From NCBI GenBank assembly GCA_030690245.1, contig JAUYGW010000326.1, positions 1 through 9,332 of the forward strand: a DNA stretch of 9,332 nt. The letters are read 5' to 3'. This DNA comes from Gallionella sp. (lineage in GTDB: Bacteria > Pseudomonadota > Gammaproteobacteria > Burkholderiales > Gallionellaceae). The position numbers and the translations under genes were made by a program. Below, piece after piece: positions 1 through 6,678 of the stretch (its first letter is position 1; every line of letters begins with the position of its first letter). The notes under the pieces are model-generated. The model was not told the DNA's origin. It ran no database searches and worked only from the letters and a program-made list of their open reading frames with translations.

Positions 1-1
1 G

Positions 2-817
2 TTGCGCAACAGCGCGCAAAGCCTGTCGCTGTTTGCCGAGCGCAAGATCATCGACCTGCGCATCCCGTCCGGCAAGCCCGGCACGGAAGGCGGGCAGGCG
101 TTGCAGGACTATGTCGCCAACCTGAGCCCGGACATCCTGACGCTGATCTCCCTGCCGAAGCTGGACTGGAGCGCGCAGAAAAGCCAGTGGTTCGGCGCAC
201 TGGAACGGCACGGCGTGATGGTTTCCGCCGACGATATTCCGCGCAGTGCGCTGCCGCGCTGGATAGCGGGGCGCATGAAGCGGCAGGAGCAGAGCGCCGA
301 CGAGCCCACGCTGGAATTTCTCGCCGACCGTTGCGAAGGCAACCTGCTCGCGGCATTTCAGGAAATCCAGAAACTCGCGCTGCTGTTCCCACCCGGGCAA
401 CTGTCGTTCGAGCAGGTCAAGGATGCGGTGATGGATGTGGCGCGCTACGATATTTTCAAGCTCTCCGAAGCCATGCTGAGCGGCAACGCGGCACGTTTCG
501 CGCGCATCCTCGACGGGTTGCGCGCCGAGGGCACCGCCACCGTGCTCGTGCTATGGGCGGTCAGCGAAGATATCCGCACGCTGGGCAAAGTGCTGCAAGC
601 GGTGCAGCGCGGCGGCAATCTCGGCAACGCCCTGCGCGACATGCGGGTGCGCAAGGACCGGCAGCCCCTGATCGAGAATGCGGCACGGCACCTGAAGTTT
701 CCGCATCTCGAACGCGCAATGCAACAGGCCGCGCGCCTGGACAAAACCATCAAGGGCCTGCGCCAGGGCGATGTGTGGGATGAGTTGCTGCAACTCGGAT
801 TGCGCTTCGCGAAATGA
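2..817 (+). CDS. holA: DNA polymerase III subunit delta (HolA), 5'-truncated by the window edge
   Basis: Delta subunit of the DNA polymerase III clamp loader, which opens the beta sliding clamp during replication in the cytoplasm. The visible 271 residues match the later part of HolA: the segment AQSLSLFAERKIIDLRIP corresponds to the region around residues 70-90 of the E. coli protein, followed by LPRWIAGRMK (AAA+ domain II) and CEGNLLAAFQEIQKLALLF, a very conserved HolA signature. The C-terminal third is the helical collar domain that joins delta to the other clamp-loader subunits. Family members are about 340 residues, so roughly 70 N-terminal residues lie upstream of the window. The TTG at position 2 is therefore not the true start. 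The stop overlaps the cutA start in an ATGA arrangement (814-817), suggesting translational coupling. Identification rests on recalled E. coli HolA similarity and is fairly secure. Confidence 0.93.
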   Translation: MRNSAQSLSLFAERKIIDLRIPSGKPGTEGGQALQDYVANLSPDILTLISLPKLDWSAQKSQWFGALERHGVMVSADDIPRSALPRWIAGRMKRQEQSADEPTLEFLADRCEGNLLAAFQEIQKLALLFPPGQLSFEQVKDAVMDVARYDIFKLSEAMLSGNAARFARILDGLRAEGTATVLVLWAVSEDIRTLGKVLQAVQRGGNLGNALRDMRVRKDRQPLIENAARHLKFPHLERAMQQAARLDKTIKGLRQGDVWDELLQLGLRFAK

Positions 818-1143
818 ACGACATAGTATTAGTCATCACCAACCTGCCTGATGAACAATCAGCGGCAAAACTTGCTCAGCAACTTGTCGAAGCACGGGTT
901 GCGGCCTGCGTGAACCAGCTTGCGCCCTGCACCTCGACCTACCGCTGGCAGGGCAATATCGAGACCGCCACCGAAGTGCCGCTACTGATCAAGACCACGC
1001 GCGCCGCCTATCCGCGCCTCGAGCAACTGATCCGCGCGGCGCATCCTTACGAACTTCCCGAAATCATCGCTGTCCCTGTAACAGCCGGTTTGCCCGCCTA
1101 TCTGGACTGGGTAAGCCGGGAAACCATCGCTCCCAAGGAATAA
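814..1143 (+). CDS. cutA: CutA family protein (divalent cation tolerance / copper binding)
   Basis: Small trimeric cytoplasmic protein of the CutA1 family, 109 residues, the usual family length. Family hallmarks are visible: the start ITNLPDEQSAAKLAQQLVEA, then RVAACVNQL with the conserved cysteine, STYRWQGNIE, the EVPLLIKT strand, and the C-terminal signature HPYELPEIIAVPV followed by YLDWV. In E. coli cutA lies next to dsbD (formerly cutA2/dipZ), and the same pairing is kept here with only 3 bp between the cutA stop and the dsbD start. The start ATG overlaps the holA stop by 4 bp, so it is probably translated by coupling. The family's biochemical role is poorly settled: copper tolerance in E. 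coli and signalling-like trimers elsewhere. The family call is secure; the cellular role is not. Confidence 0.95.
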   Translation: MNDIVLVITNLPDEQSAAKLAQQLVEARVAACVNQLAPCTSTYRWQGNIETATEVPLLIKTTRAAYPRLEQLIRAAHPYELPEIIAVPVTAGLPAYLDWVSRETIAPKE

Positions 1144-1146
1144 CCC

Positions 1147-3006
1147 ATGCGTTTTGTATTGCTTCTGCTGTTATGTTTGATTGCTCCCGCCGCAAATGCA
1201 GGCTTGCTGGATCGCCTGCCCGGCCTGGGCGGCAGCAAGCAGCCCAATTTCCTGCCGCCGGATCAGGCTTTCGGCCTGCAAGTCACGGTACGCGACGCTC
1301 ATACTCTGCAAGCCAGCTTCAACGTGACGCCGGGCTACTATTTATACCGCGACAAGATCAAGTTCGAGGTCAAGGACGGCGCGGCAAAAATCCGGGCGGT
1401 AACCCTGCCGAGGGGCGAAATGAAGCAGGATCCCTCTTTCGGCAAGACCGAAGTGTTCCATCGCTCGTTTCAGGCCGAGATCACGCTGAATCGCCCGAAC
1501 GATGCCGCCAACGGCATTACGCTGGATGCCACCTACATGGGGTGCAGCGATGAAGGGCTATGCTATCCGCCGATCAAGAAGGCGATAGTGCTCACCCTGC
1601 CGGATGCGAAAACCGGCCTGCGCGCTTCACCCGTCCCGGCGATGACCGAAGCGCCGCCTCCGTCGCTGATCACCCCGCTGCCGGCCGCACCGGCTTCGGC
1701 AAGCTTGCCGGACACGGATAACTCGCGGATCGCGCAACTCTTCAAGGGCGGCAGTTTCTGGCTGATCATTTCCTTTTTCTTCGGTGCCGGGCTGTTGCTC
1801 GCGTTGACACCCTGCGTGTTTCCGATGATTCCGATCCTGTCCGGCATCATCGGCGGGCGCGGCCACAAGATCACCCGGAGGCACGCCTTCATCCTGTCAC
1901 TGGCTTATGTGCTGGGCATGGCGATCACTTACGCCGCCGCCGGGGTGGCGGCGGGTTTTTCCGGCAGCCTGATTTCCAACGCGCTGCAAACGCCCTGGGT
2001 GCTGGGCAGTTTCTCCGCGCTGTTCGTGCTGCTGTCGCTGTCCATGTTCGGCTTATATGAGTTGCAGCTGCCCAGTTCCTGGCAAAGCAAGCTGAACGAC
2101 ACCAGCAACCGCCTGCATGGCGGGCACCTGTCCGGCGTGTTCGTGATGGGCGCGCTGTCCGCCGTCATCATGGGGCCTTGCGTGGCCGCGCCGCTGGCCG
2201 GCGCACTGCTGTATATCGGCCAGACGCACGATGCGGTGCTGGGCGGGGTCGCGTTGTTCGCGCTGGCGCTGGGCATGGGCGCGCCGCTGCTGTTGATCGG
2301 CACCTCGGCGGGCGTCTTGCTGCCCAGGGCCGGCGCGTGGATGGAAGCGGTGAAGAGCTTCTTTGGCGTGATGCTGCTGGCGCTGGCGATCTGGATCGTC
2401 CAGCCGCTGCTGCCGATCGGCGTGCAAATGCTGCTGTGGGCGGCGCTGCTGATCTTCTCCGGGATTTACCTGCGCGCGCTGGATGCCTTGCCGCACAACG
2501 CCAGCGGCTGGCACAGGCTGTCCAAGGGCGTCGGCCTGATCGCGCTGCTGCTCGGCGTGGCTTATCTGATCGGCGCGCTGTCCGGCGCGCGCGACCTGCT
2601 GCGCCCGCTCGGCAACCTCGGCCGCGCCGAAGCGCAGGCTCCCGCCACGCCGCAATTTTCCCGCGTCATGGATGTCGCGGATCTCGACCGGCGCATCGCC
2701 CAGGCGCGCGGACAAATAGTCATGCTGGACTTCTACGCCGACTGGTGCGTCTCCTGCAAGGAAATGGAGCGCTTCACCTTTGCCGATGCCGCCGTGCAGG
2801 CCAGGCTCAAACCGGTGCTGTTGCTGCAGGCGGATGTCACCGCCAACAGCGAAGCCGACCAGGCCCTGCTCAAACGCTACGGCCTGTACGGCCCGCCCGC
2901 AATCCTGTTTTTCGATGCGCAGGGCAGGGAGTTGGGTGATTTTCGCGTGACCGGCTATCAGGATGCCGCGCGCTTTCTGCAATCGCTGCAAGCAGCCGGA
3001 ATTTAA
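1147..3006 (+). CDS. dsbD: Thiol:disulfide interchange protein DsbD
   Basis: Inner-membrane electron conduit moving reducing equivalents from cytoplasmic thioredoxin to periplasmic partners such as DsbC and cytochrome c maturation proteins. At 619 residues it has the complete three-part architecture. A signal peptide (residues 1-18, hydrophobic core then ANA) precedes the periplasmic immunoglobulin-like domain (about 30-150), with active-site C133 and C139 in YMGCSDEGLCYPP. A Pro/Ala-rich linker (about 164-188) leads to the multi-helix membrane domain (about 203-485), with C223 in TPCVFPM and C345 in MGPCVAAPLAGALLY. The C-terminal periplasmic thioredoxin-like domain (about 505-619) carries CVSC (C534, C537) in DFYADWCVSCKEME. 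All six redox cysteines are present. An AAGGA element at 1135-1139, 7 nt before the ATG, supports the start. It sits 3 bp behind cutA and is probably in the same transcript. Confidence 0.97.
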   Translation: MRFVLLLLLCLIAPAANAGLLDRLPGLGGSKQPNFLPPDQAFGLQVTVRDAHTLQASFNVTPGYYLYRDKIKFEVKDGAAKIRAVTLPRGEMKQDPSFGKTEVFHRSFQAEITLNRPNDAANGITLDATYMGCSDEGLCYPPIKKAIVLTLPDAKTGLRASPVPAMTEAPPPSLITPLPAAPASASLPDTDNSRIAQLFKGGSFWLIISFFFGAGLLLALTPCVFPMIPILSGIIGGRGHKITRRHAFILSLAYVLGMAITYAAAGVAAGFSGSLISNALQTPWVLGSFSALFVLLSLSMFGLYELQLPSSWQSKLNDTSNRLHGGHLSGVFVMGALSAVIMGPCVAAPLAGALLYIGQTHDAVLGGVALFALALGMGAPLLLIGTSAGVLLPRAGAWMEAVKSFFGVMLLALAIWIVQPLLPIGVQMLLWAALLIFSGIYLRALDALPHNASGWHRLSKGVGLIALLLGVAYLIGALSGARDLLRPLGNLGRAEAQAPATPQFSRVMDVADLDRRIAQARGQIVMLDFYADWCVSCKEMERFTFADAAVQARLKPVLLLQADVTANSEADQALLKRYGLYGPPAILFFDAQGRELGDFRVTGYQDAARFLQSLQAAGI

Positions 3007-3071
3007 GCGCCTCTCGGCTATCTTCGTCAAACTACTAGACAATTCGCCCCAATTTACGGCAAACTGCGCAC

Positions 3072-3509
3072 ATGAAAAGTATTCTTGTACTGCACGGACC
3101 CAACCTGAACCTGCTCGGCAGCCGCGAGCCGGATGTGTATGGGCGCGCCACGTTAGACGAAATTAACGCAAGTTTGATGATATTAGCCAGCGCGAAGGGC
3201 GCAAACCTGTCTTGTTTCCAGAGCAACTCGGAAGCCGCGCTCGTGGAGCGGGTGCAGCAGGCGCGCGCCGACGGCACGCAGTTCATCGTCATCAATCCGG
3301 CTGCATTCACCCATACCAGCGTAGCCTTGCGCGACGCGCTGGCGGCGGTGGCGATCCCGTTTATCGAGGTACATCTTTCCAACGTATTCGCTCGGGAAGC
3401 ATTCCGCAAGGAATCGTTTTTCTCCGATCTCGCCATCGGCGTCATCAGCGGCCTGGGCGCTGCGGGTTATGAATCAGCAGTGCAATACGCGCTGAACTAC
3501 AAAAACTGA
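3072..3509 (+). CDS. aroQ: Type II 3-dehydroquinate dehydratase
   Basis: Catalyses dehydration of 3-dehydroquinate to 3-dehydroshikimate, the third step of the shikimate pathway, as a cytoplasmic dodecamer. Length (145 aa) is typical of type II enzymes. The signature [16 protein letters not shown] is at the N-terminus, with catalytic arginine R18 and tyrosine Y23. N75 and H81 lie in [12 protein letters not shown]99 and H101 in IEVHLSN, and R112 in AREAFRKES, matching the M. tuberculosis active-site set. AroQ next to accBC is a common arrangement in proteobacteria. The gap to dsbD is 65 bp and no convincing Shine-Dalgarno precedes the ATG. The start is chosen because the conserved domain begins only four residues in. 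The 3' end carries a 14-bp tandem duplication that crosses the stop codon. Confidence 0.97.
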   Translation: MKSILVLHGPNLNLLGSREPDVYGRATLDEINASLMILASAKGANLSCFQSNSEAALVERVQQARADGTQFIVINPAAFTHTSVALRDALAAVAIPFIEVHLSNVFAREAFRKESFFSDLAIGVISGLGAAGYESAVQYALNYKN

Positions 3510-3519
3510 ACTATAAAAA
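3492..3519 (+). repeat. 14-bp tandem duplication across the aroQ stop codon
   Basis: Two adjacent 14-bp units (3492-3505 and 3506-3519) read CTGAACTACAAAAA and CTGAACTATAAAAA and differ at one base. The first encodes the last residues of AroQ (LNYK...). The TGA of the second unit (3507-3509) is the stop codon. It looks like a simple slippage duplication that has set the present C-terminus of AroQ. A short palindrome, AAAACT/AGTTTT (3516-3529), overlaps the second unit and sits just before the accB ribosome binding site. Confidence 0.8.
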
Positions 3520-3529
3520 CTAAAGTTTT

Positions 3530-3536
3530 AAGGAGG
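3530..3536 (+). promoter_or_regulatory. Strong ribosome binding site of accB
   Basis: AAGGAGG, a near-perfect complement of the 16S rRNA 3' end, lies 5 nt before the accB ATG at 3542 and fixes that start. It is much stronger than the sites before aroQ and prmA, consistent with the high AccB level needed by acetyl-CoA carboxylase. Confidence 0.85.
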
Positions 3537-3541
3537 GCATC

Positions 3542-3991
3542 ATGGATTTACGCAAGCTCAAGACACTGATCGAGCTGGTTGAAGGTTCCGGCATTGCCGA
3601 ACTGGAGATCAGCGAAGGCGAAGAACGCGTGCGCATCACACGCACCGTCGCCGCCGCCCAGCAGATATATGCGGCTGCTCCGCAACCCGCCGCCGCACCT
3701 GCCGCGCCGCCACCCGCCGCTGTAGCAGCGGAACCCGCCAAACCCGCCGCACCCGAAGGCCATGTGGTGAAATCGCCGATGGTCGGCACCTTCTACCGCT
3801 CGGCCTCGCCAGGCTCCAAGCCCTTCGTGGACGTCGGCCAAAATGTGAACAGCGGCGACACTCTGTGCATCATCGAGGCGATGAAGCTGCTCAACGAAAT
3901 CGATGCGGATCAGACTGGGGTCATCAAGGCTATTCTGGTTGAAAACGGCCAACCGGTGGAATTCGGTCAGCCATTATTCGTTATAGGGTGA
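3542..3991 (+). CDS. accB: Acetyl-CoA carboxylase biotin carboxyl carrier protein (BCCP)
   Basis: Biotin-bearing subunit of acetyl-CoA carboxylase, carrying carboxyl groups from biotin carboxylase (AccC) to the carboxyltransferase in the first committed step of fatty acid synthesis. At 149 aa it is normal length. Residues 1-35 form the N-terminal AccB/AccC contact region ([20 protein letters not shown]). An Ala/Pro-rich flexible linker follows (about 36-72), then the biotinyl domain (about 73-149). [18 protein letters not shown] contains the protruding 'thumb' typical of AccB. The biotinylated lysine is K115 in EAMKLLNEI. The C-terminus, [15 protein letters not shown], is the standard end of BCCP. 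It is followed not directly by accC but by a second copy of that same tail and an inverted-repeat element, so the accB-accC spacing is an unusually long 311 bp. Confidence 0.98.
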   Translation: MDLRKLKTLIELVEGSGIAELEISEGEERVRITRTVAAAQQIYAAAPQPAAAPAAPPPAAVAAEPAKPAAPEGHVVKSPMVGTFYRSASPGSKPFVDVGQNVNSGDTLCIIEAMKLLNEIDADQTGVIKAILVENGQPVEFGQPLFVIG

Positions 3992-3995
3992 TGCC

Positions 3996-4136
3996 ATGAA
4001 TGAAATGCCCACCAAATTTTTGCCCGTTTCGGCGTTGGCTAATGTGAGCGCAGCGAACGTTAAGCAGCATAGCTGCGGCCTTAGCCAAAACGGCCAGCCG
4101 GTAGAGTTTGGCCAACCGTTGTTCGTGATCGGTTAA
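3996..4136 (+). pseudogene. Chimeric 46-codon ORF ending in a duplicate of the accB 3' end
   Basis: The segment 4087-4136 repeats the last 50 bases of accB (3942-3991). Twelve of 50 positions differ, yet both copies encode [15 protein letters not shown] plus a stop, so every change is synonymous. Upstream of the duplicate the frame stays open back to an ATG at 3996, giving a 46-residue ORF. Its first ~30 residues (MNEMPTKFLPVSALANVSAA...) have no recognisable relation to BCCP and derive from a palindromic insert. A weak AGGGTG (3985-3990) precedes the ATG. The fragment lacks the biotin attachment lysine and nearly all of the biotinyl domain, so it cannot act as BCCP. It is most simply a remnant of another accB allele left by recombination or insertion. 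Whether it is translated cannot be seen. Confidence 0.7.
4035..4088 (+). repeat. Small palindromic insert between the two accB tails
   Basis: The 8-bp inverted arms TTGGCTAA (4035-4042) and TTAGCCAA (4081-4088) bracket a ~38-bp interior with its own hairpin, GCAGC/GCTGC (4064-4068 and 4072-4076). The right arm runs directly into the duplicated accB tail (AAAACGGCC). The shape is that of a REP/PU-type palindromic unit rather than a coding segment. No other copy lies in this window, so its repeat status is inferred from structure. Confidence 0.55.
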
Positions 4137-4149
4137 TCGTAGGCAATCC

Positions 4150-4272
4150 GTAGGGCGGATGAGCCTCAGGCGTTATCCGCCGAATGTGAACGATGCTGGT
4201 AATTTTCGGCACCCACCATGCGATGGATAACGCGGAGCCTGCCCTGAATTTTTCGAAGGGCTTATCCGCCCC
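4150..4272 (+). repeat. ~123-bp inverted-repeat (MITE/REP-like) element between accB and accC
   Basis: The left end AGGGCGGATGAGCC (4152-4165) is an imperfect inverted match to the right end, whose reverse complement reads GGGGCGGATAAGCCC (4258-4272). Inside are nested inverted repeats: GGCGGAT/ATCCGCC (4155-4161 and 4175-4181) and GCGTTATCC/GGATAACGC (4170-4178 and 4225-4233). A small hairpin GCCCT...AGGGC (4241-4261) is nested near the right end. Elements with GGGCGGATAAGC-type ends are, as I recall, frequent intergenic repeats in proteobacteria. There is no ORF or transposase in it. It ends 30 bp before accC and may form RNA structure in an accB-accC transcript. Confidence 0.7.
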
Positions 4273-4302
4273 ACTAGCTAAACCCAAGTTCGGAGCATTC
4301 GA

Positions 4303-5658
4303 ATGTTTGAAAAAATATTAATCGCAAACCGCGGTGAAATAGCGTTGCGCATCCAGCGCGCCTGCCGCGAACTGGGCATTAAAACCGTCGTGGTGCATTC
4401 CGAAGCGGATGCCGAGGCCAAGTATGTGAAGCTGGCCGACGAATCGGTTTGTATCGGCCCGGCGCCATCCAACCTGAGCTACCTGAACATCCCCGCCATC
4501 ATCAGCGCGGCGGAAGTCACCGATGCGCAAGCCATTCATCCCGGCTACGGCTTCCTGTCGGAAAACGCCGACTTCTCCGAGCGCGTCGAAAAATGCGGCT
4601 TCGTGTTCATCGGCCCGCGCGCCGAGACCATTCGCATGATGGGCGACAAGGTCAGCGCCAAGATTGCGATGAGGAAAGCCGGCGTGCCTTGCGTGCCGGG
4701 CGTGGAAGGCGCGTTGCCGGACAACCCCGCCGAGATCATCAAGATCGCGCGCAGCATCGGCTACCCGGTCATCATCAAGGCATCCGGCGGCGGCGGCGGG
4801 CGCGGCATGCGCGTGGTGCATACCGAAGCGGCGCTGCTGAATGCGGTGACCATGACCAAGACCGAAGCGCAGGCCGCCTTCAACAATCCCATGGTGTACA
4901 TGGAAAAATTCCTGGAGAACCCGCGCCATATCGAATTCCAGGTACTGGCCGACCAGCACGGCAGTGCGGTTTATCTGGGCGAGCGCGACTGTTCGATGCA
5001 GCGCCGCCACCAGAAAGTCCTGGAAGAAGCTCCGGCGCCGTTGCTCAATGCCCGCCTGCGCAACAAGATCGGCGAGCGTTGCGCCGAAGCCTGCCGCAAG
5101 ATCGGCTACCGCGGCGCGGGCACGTTCGAGTTTTTGTACGAGAACGGCGAATTCTTCTTCATCGAAATGAATACCCGCGTGCAGGTGGAGCATCCCGTCA
5201 CCGAGATGATCACCGGCATCGACATCGTGCAGCAGCAAATCCGCATCGCCGCCGGGGAAAAACTGCCGTTCAAACAGCGCGACATCCAGTTCAAGGGCCA
5301 TGCGATCGAATGCCGCATCAATGCCGAGGACCCGTACAAATTCACCCCCTCACCCGGCCGCATCACCTCGTACCATGCCCCCGGCGGCCCCGGCATCCGC
5401 GTGGATTCGCATGTCTACAACAACTACTTCGTGCCGCCGCATTACGACTCGATGATCGGCAAGATCATCGCCTACGGCGACACGCGCGAACAGGCGATGG
5501 CGCGGATGCGCACCGCGTTGTCCGAGATGTGGGTGGAAGGCATCGACACCAACATCGCGCTGCATCGCGAGTTGTTGCAGGACGCCGCCTTCATGCGCGG
5601 CGGTACCAGCATTCATTACTTGGAAGAACGCCTCGCCGAACGCACCAAGGGCAAATAA
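4303..5658 (+). CDS. accC: Acetyl-CoA carboxylase biotin carboxylase subunit
   Basis: ATP-dependent carboxylation of the biotin on AccB, the first half-reaction of acetyl-CoA carboxylase. The 451-residue protein is full length. The N-terminal biotin carboxylase domain begins [17 protein letters not shown]. The ATP-grasp domain carries the glycine-rich loop [12 protein letters not shown] (159-170), and the C-terminal domain follows from about residue 330. Residues at the same numbers as in E. coli AccC are conserved: K116, K159, H209, K238, E276, E288, R292, E296 (in [14 protein letters not shown]) and R338. GGAG at 4292-4295, 7 nt before the ATG, supports the start. The 311-bp gap to accB contains an accB-tail duplicate and an inverted-repeat element, so accBC co-transcription must read through them or accC may have its own promoter. 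I see no clear sigma-70 promoter there. Confidence 0.98.
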   Translation: MFEKILIANRGEIALRIQRACRELGIKTVVVHSEADAEAKYVKLADESVCIGPAPSNLSYLNIPAIISAAEVTDAQAIHPGYGFLSENADFSERVEKCGFVFIGPRAETIRMMGDKVSAKIAMRKAGVPCVPGVEGALPDNPAEIIKIARSIGYPVIIKASGGGGGRGMRVVHTEAALLNAVTMTKTEAQAAFNNPMVYMEKFLENPRHIEFQVLADQHGSAVYLGERDCSMQRRHQKVLEEAPAPLLNARLRNKIGERCAEACRKIGYRGAGTFEFLYENGEFFFIEMNTRVQVEHPVTEMITGIDIVQQQIRIAAGEKLPFKQRDIQFKGHAIECRINAEDPYKFTPSPGRITSYHAPGGPGIRVDSHVYNNYFVPPHYDSMIGKIIAYGDTREQAMARMRTALSEMWVEGIDTNIALHRELLQDAAFMRGGTSIHYLEERLAERTKGK

Positions 5659-5782
5659 TTCCAACCCCATTTCTTCGGTGAAACTGCGTTGGCTTCCTCG
5701 CTCACTCCTAGTCGTGCTAAATGCACTGCCTGCGTCGCTCGTTCGTCGCCGCCTTGTTTGACCTTCGAAATGGAATTGGAAT
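5658..5782 (+). repeat. ~125-bp inverted-repeat (MITE-like) element filling the accC-prmA gap
   Basis: The left arm 5658-5684 (starts ATTCCAACCCCATTTC) and the reverse complement of the right arm 5756-5782 (starts ATTCCAATTCCATTTC) match at about 21 of 27 positions. The interior contains a smaller inverted pair around GTGCTAAATGCAC (about 5714-5726). The element begins on the last base of the accC stop codon and ends two bases before the prmA ATG. No ORF spans it and there is no transposase, which fits a non-autonomous mobile or REP-derived repeat. It is unrelated in sequence to the 4150-4272 element. Confidence 0.72.
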
Positions 5783-5784
5783 AA

Positions 5785-6678
5785 ATGTCTTGGCTAACTC
5801 TCACCGTTGACACCGATGCGCAACATGCCGAAGCGCTGAGCGAAGCGCTGCTGGAATCCGGCGCGCTGTCGGTGGACCTGCTGGATGCCGATGCCGGCAC
5901 ACCCGACGAGCAGGCGATTTTCGGCGAACCTGGCGAACCGCCGCCCGGCGTGTGGCAGCACAACCGCGTCAGCGCATTGTTCGACGACGATCAAGATGTC
6001 CCGGCTATCCTGCGCGAAGCCGCCAGCCGCATCGGCCTCGAACAACTTCCCGAACACCGCATCGAAATGCTGGCCGACAACGACTGGGTGCGTCTCACCC
6101 AATCGCAGTTCGAGCCGATCCGGATTTCGGCGCGGCTGTGGATCGTGCCGACCTGGCATACCCCCAGCGACCCCGATGCCATCAACATCGTACTCGACCC
6201 CGGCCTCGCGTTCGGCACCGGCAGCCACCCCACCACGCGGCTGTGCCTGCGCTGGCTGGACGACAACCTCAAGGGCGGCGAATCGGTGCTGGATTACGGC
6301 TGCGGCTCCGGCATCCTCGCGATCGCCGCGCTCAAGCTGGGAGCTGCACGCGCCGTCGGCGTTGATGTAGACTCGCAGGCGGTGACCGCCAGCCGCGACA
6401 ACGCCGCGGCGAACCGGGTCGGCAACGTGCAGTTTTACCAGCCCGACAACGCGCCGCAAGGCAGCTACGATCTGGTGGTGGCGAACATTTTGACCAACCC
6501 GCTGCGCATGCTCGCCCCGTTGCTGGCGAATGCGACGCGGCAAGGCGGGCAGATCGTGCTGTCCGGCATTCTCGAGGAACAGGCGCAAGACGTGATGAAC
6601 ATCTACCGGCAATGGTTCGACCTGAACGCCCCGATTTTCGAGGAGGGCTGGTCATGCCTGTCGGGGCGGAAACGCTGA
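5785..6678 (+). CDS. prmA: Ribosomal protein L11 methyltransferase
   Basis: S-adenosylmethionine-dependent enzyme that trimethylates ribosomal protein L11 in the cytoplasm. The 297 residues are close to E. coli PrmA (293). An N-terminal substrate-recognition domain (about 1-95) begins MSWLTLTVDTDAQHAEALSE, with the family's GEPGEPPPGVW segment. The linker and catalytic domain contain LDPGLAFGTGSHPTTRLCL (137-155), a PrmA hallmark, then SAM motif I VLDYGCGSGILAIAALKLGA (168-187), VGVDVDSQAV (191-200) and VVANILTNPL (231-240). Only a weak GGA (5778-5780), supplied by the end of the upstream inverted-repeat element, precedes the ATG, so the element may have replaced the native leader. The 3' end overlaps the next gene. 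prmA behind accBC is a familiar proteobacterial arrangement. Confidence 0.97.
   Translation: MSWLTLTVDTDAQHAEALSEALLESGALSVDLLDADAGTPDEQAIFGEPGEPPPGVWQHNRVSALFDDDQDVPAILREAASRIGLEQLPEHRIEMLADNDWVRLTQSQFEPIRISARLWIVPTWHTPSDPDAINIVLDPGLAFGTGSHPTTRLCLRWLDDNLKGGESVLDYGCGSGILAIAALKLGAARAVGVDVDSQAVTASRDNAAANRVGNVQFYQPDNAPQGSYDLVVANILTNPLRMLAPLLANATRQGGQIVLSGILEEQAQDVMNIYRQWFDLNAPIFEEGWSCLSGRKR
6641..6646 (+). promoter_or_regulatory. Shine-Dalgarno inside prmA deciding the start of the zinc-ribbon gene
   Basis: AGGAGG lies 7 nt before the ATG at 6654, inside the last codons of prmA. This optimal spacing favours 6654 over the downstream in-frame ATG at 6678, which has only a TGATG overlap with the prmA stop and a poor upstream site. 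It also favours 6654 over the upstream ATG at 6612. Confidence 0.7.

Noticed and set aside
2053..3042. A 329-codon minus-strand ORF opposite dsbD, and similar long ORFs opposite accC and prmA.
   Set aside because: They are mirror frames of GC-rich, strongly codon-biased genes, with His/Gln/Arg-rich low-complexity translations and no family signatures.
3516..3529. AAAACT/AGTTTT palindrome before the accB ribosome binding site as an operator or terminator.
   Set aside because: Short, AT-only apart from one C/G pair, and overlapping the tandem duplication; too weak to assign a role.
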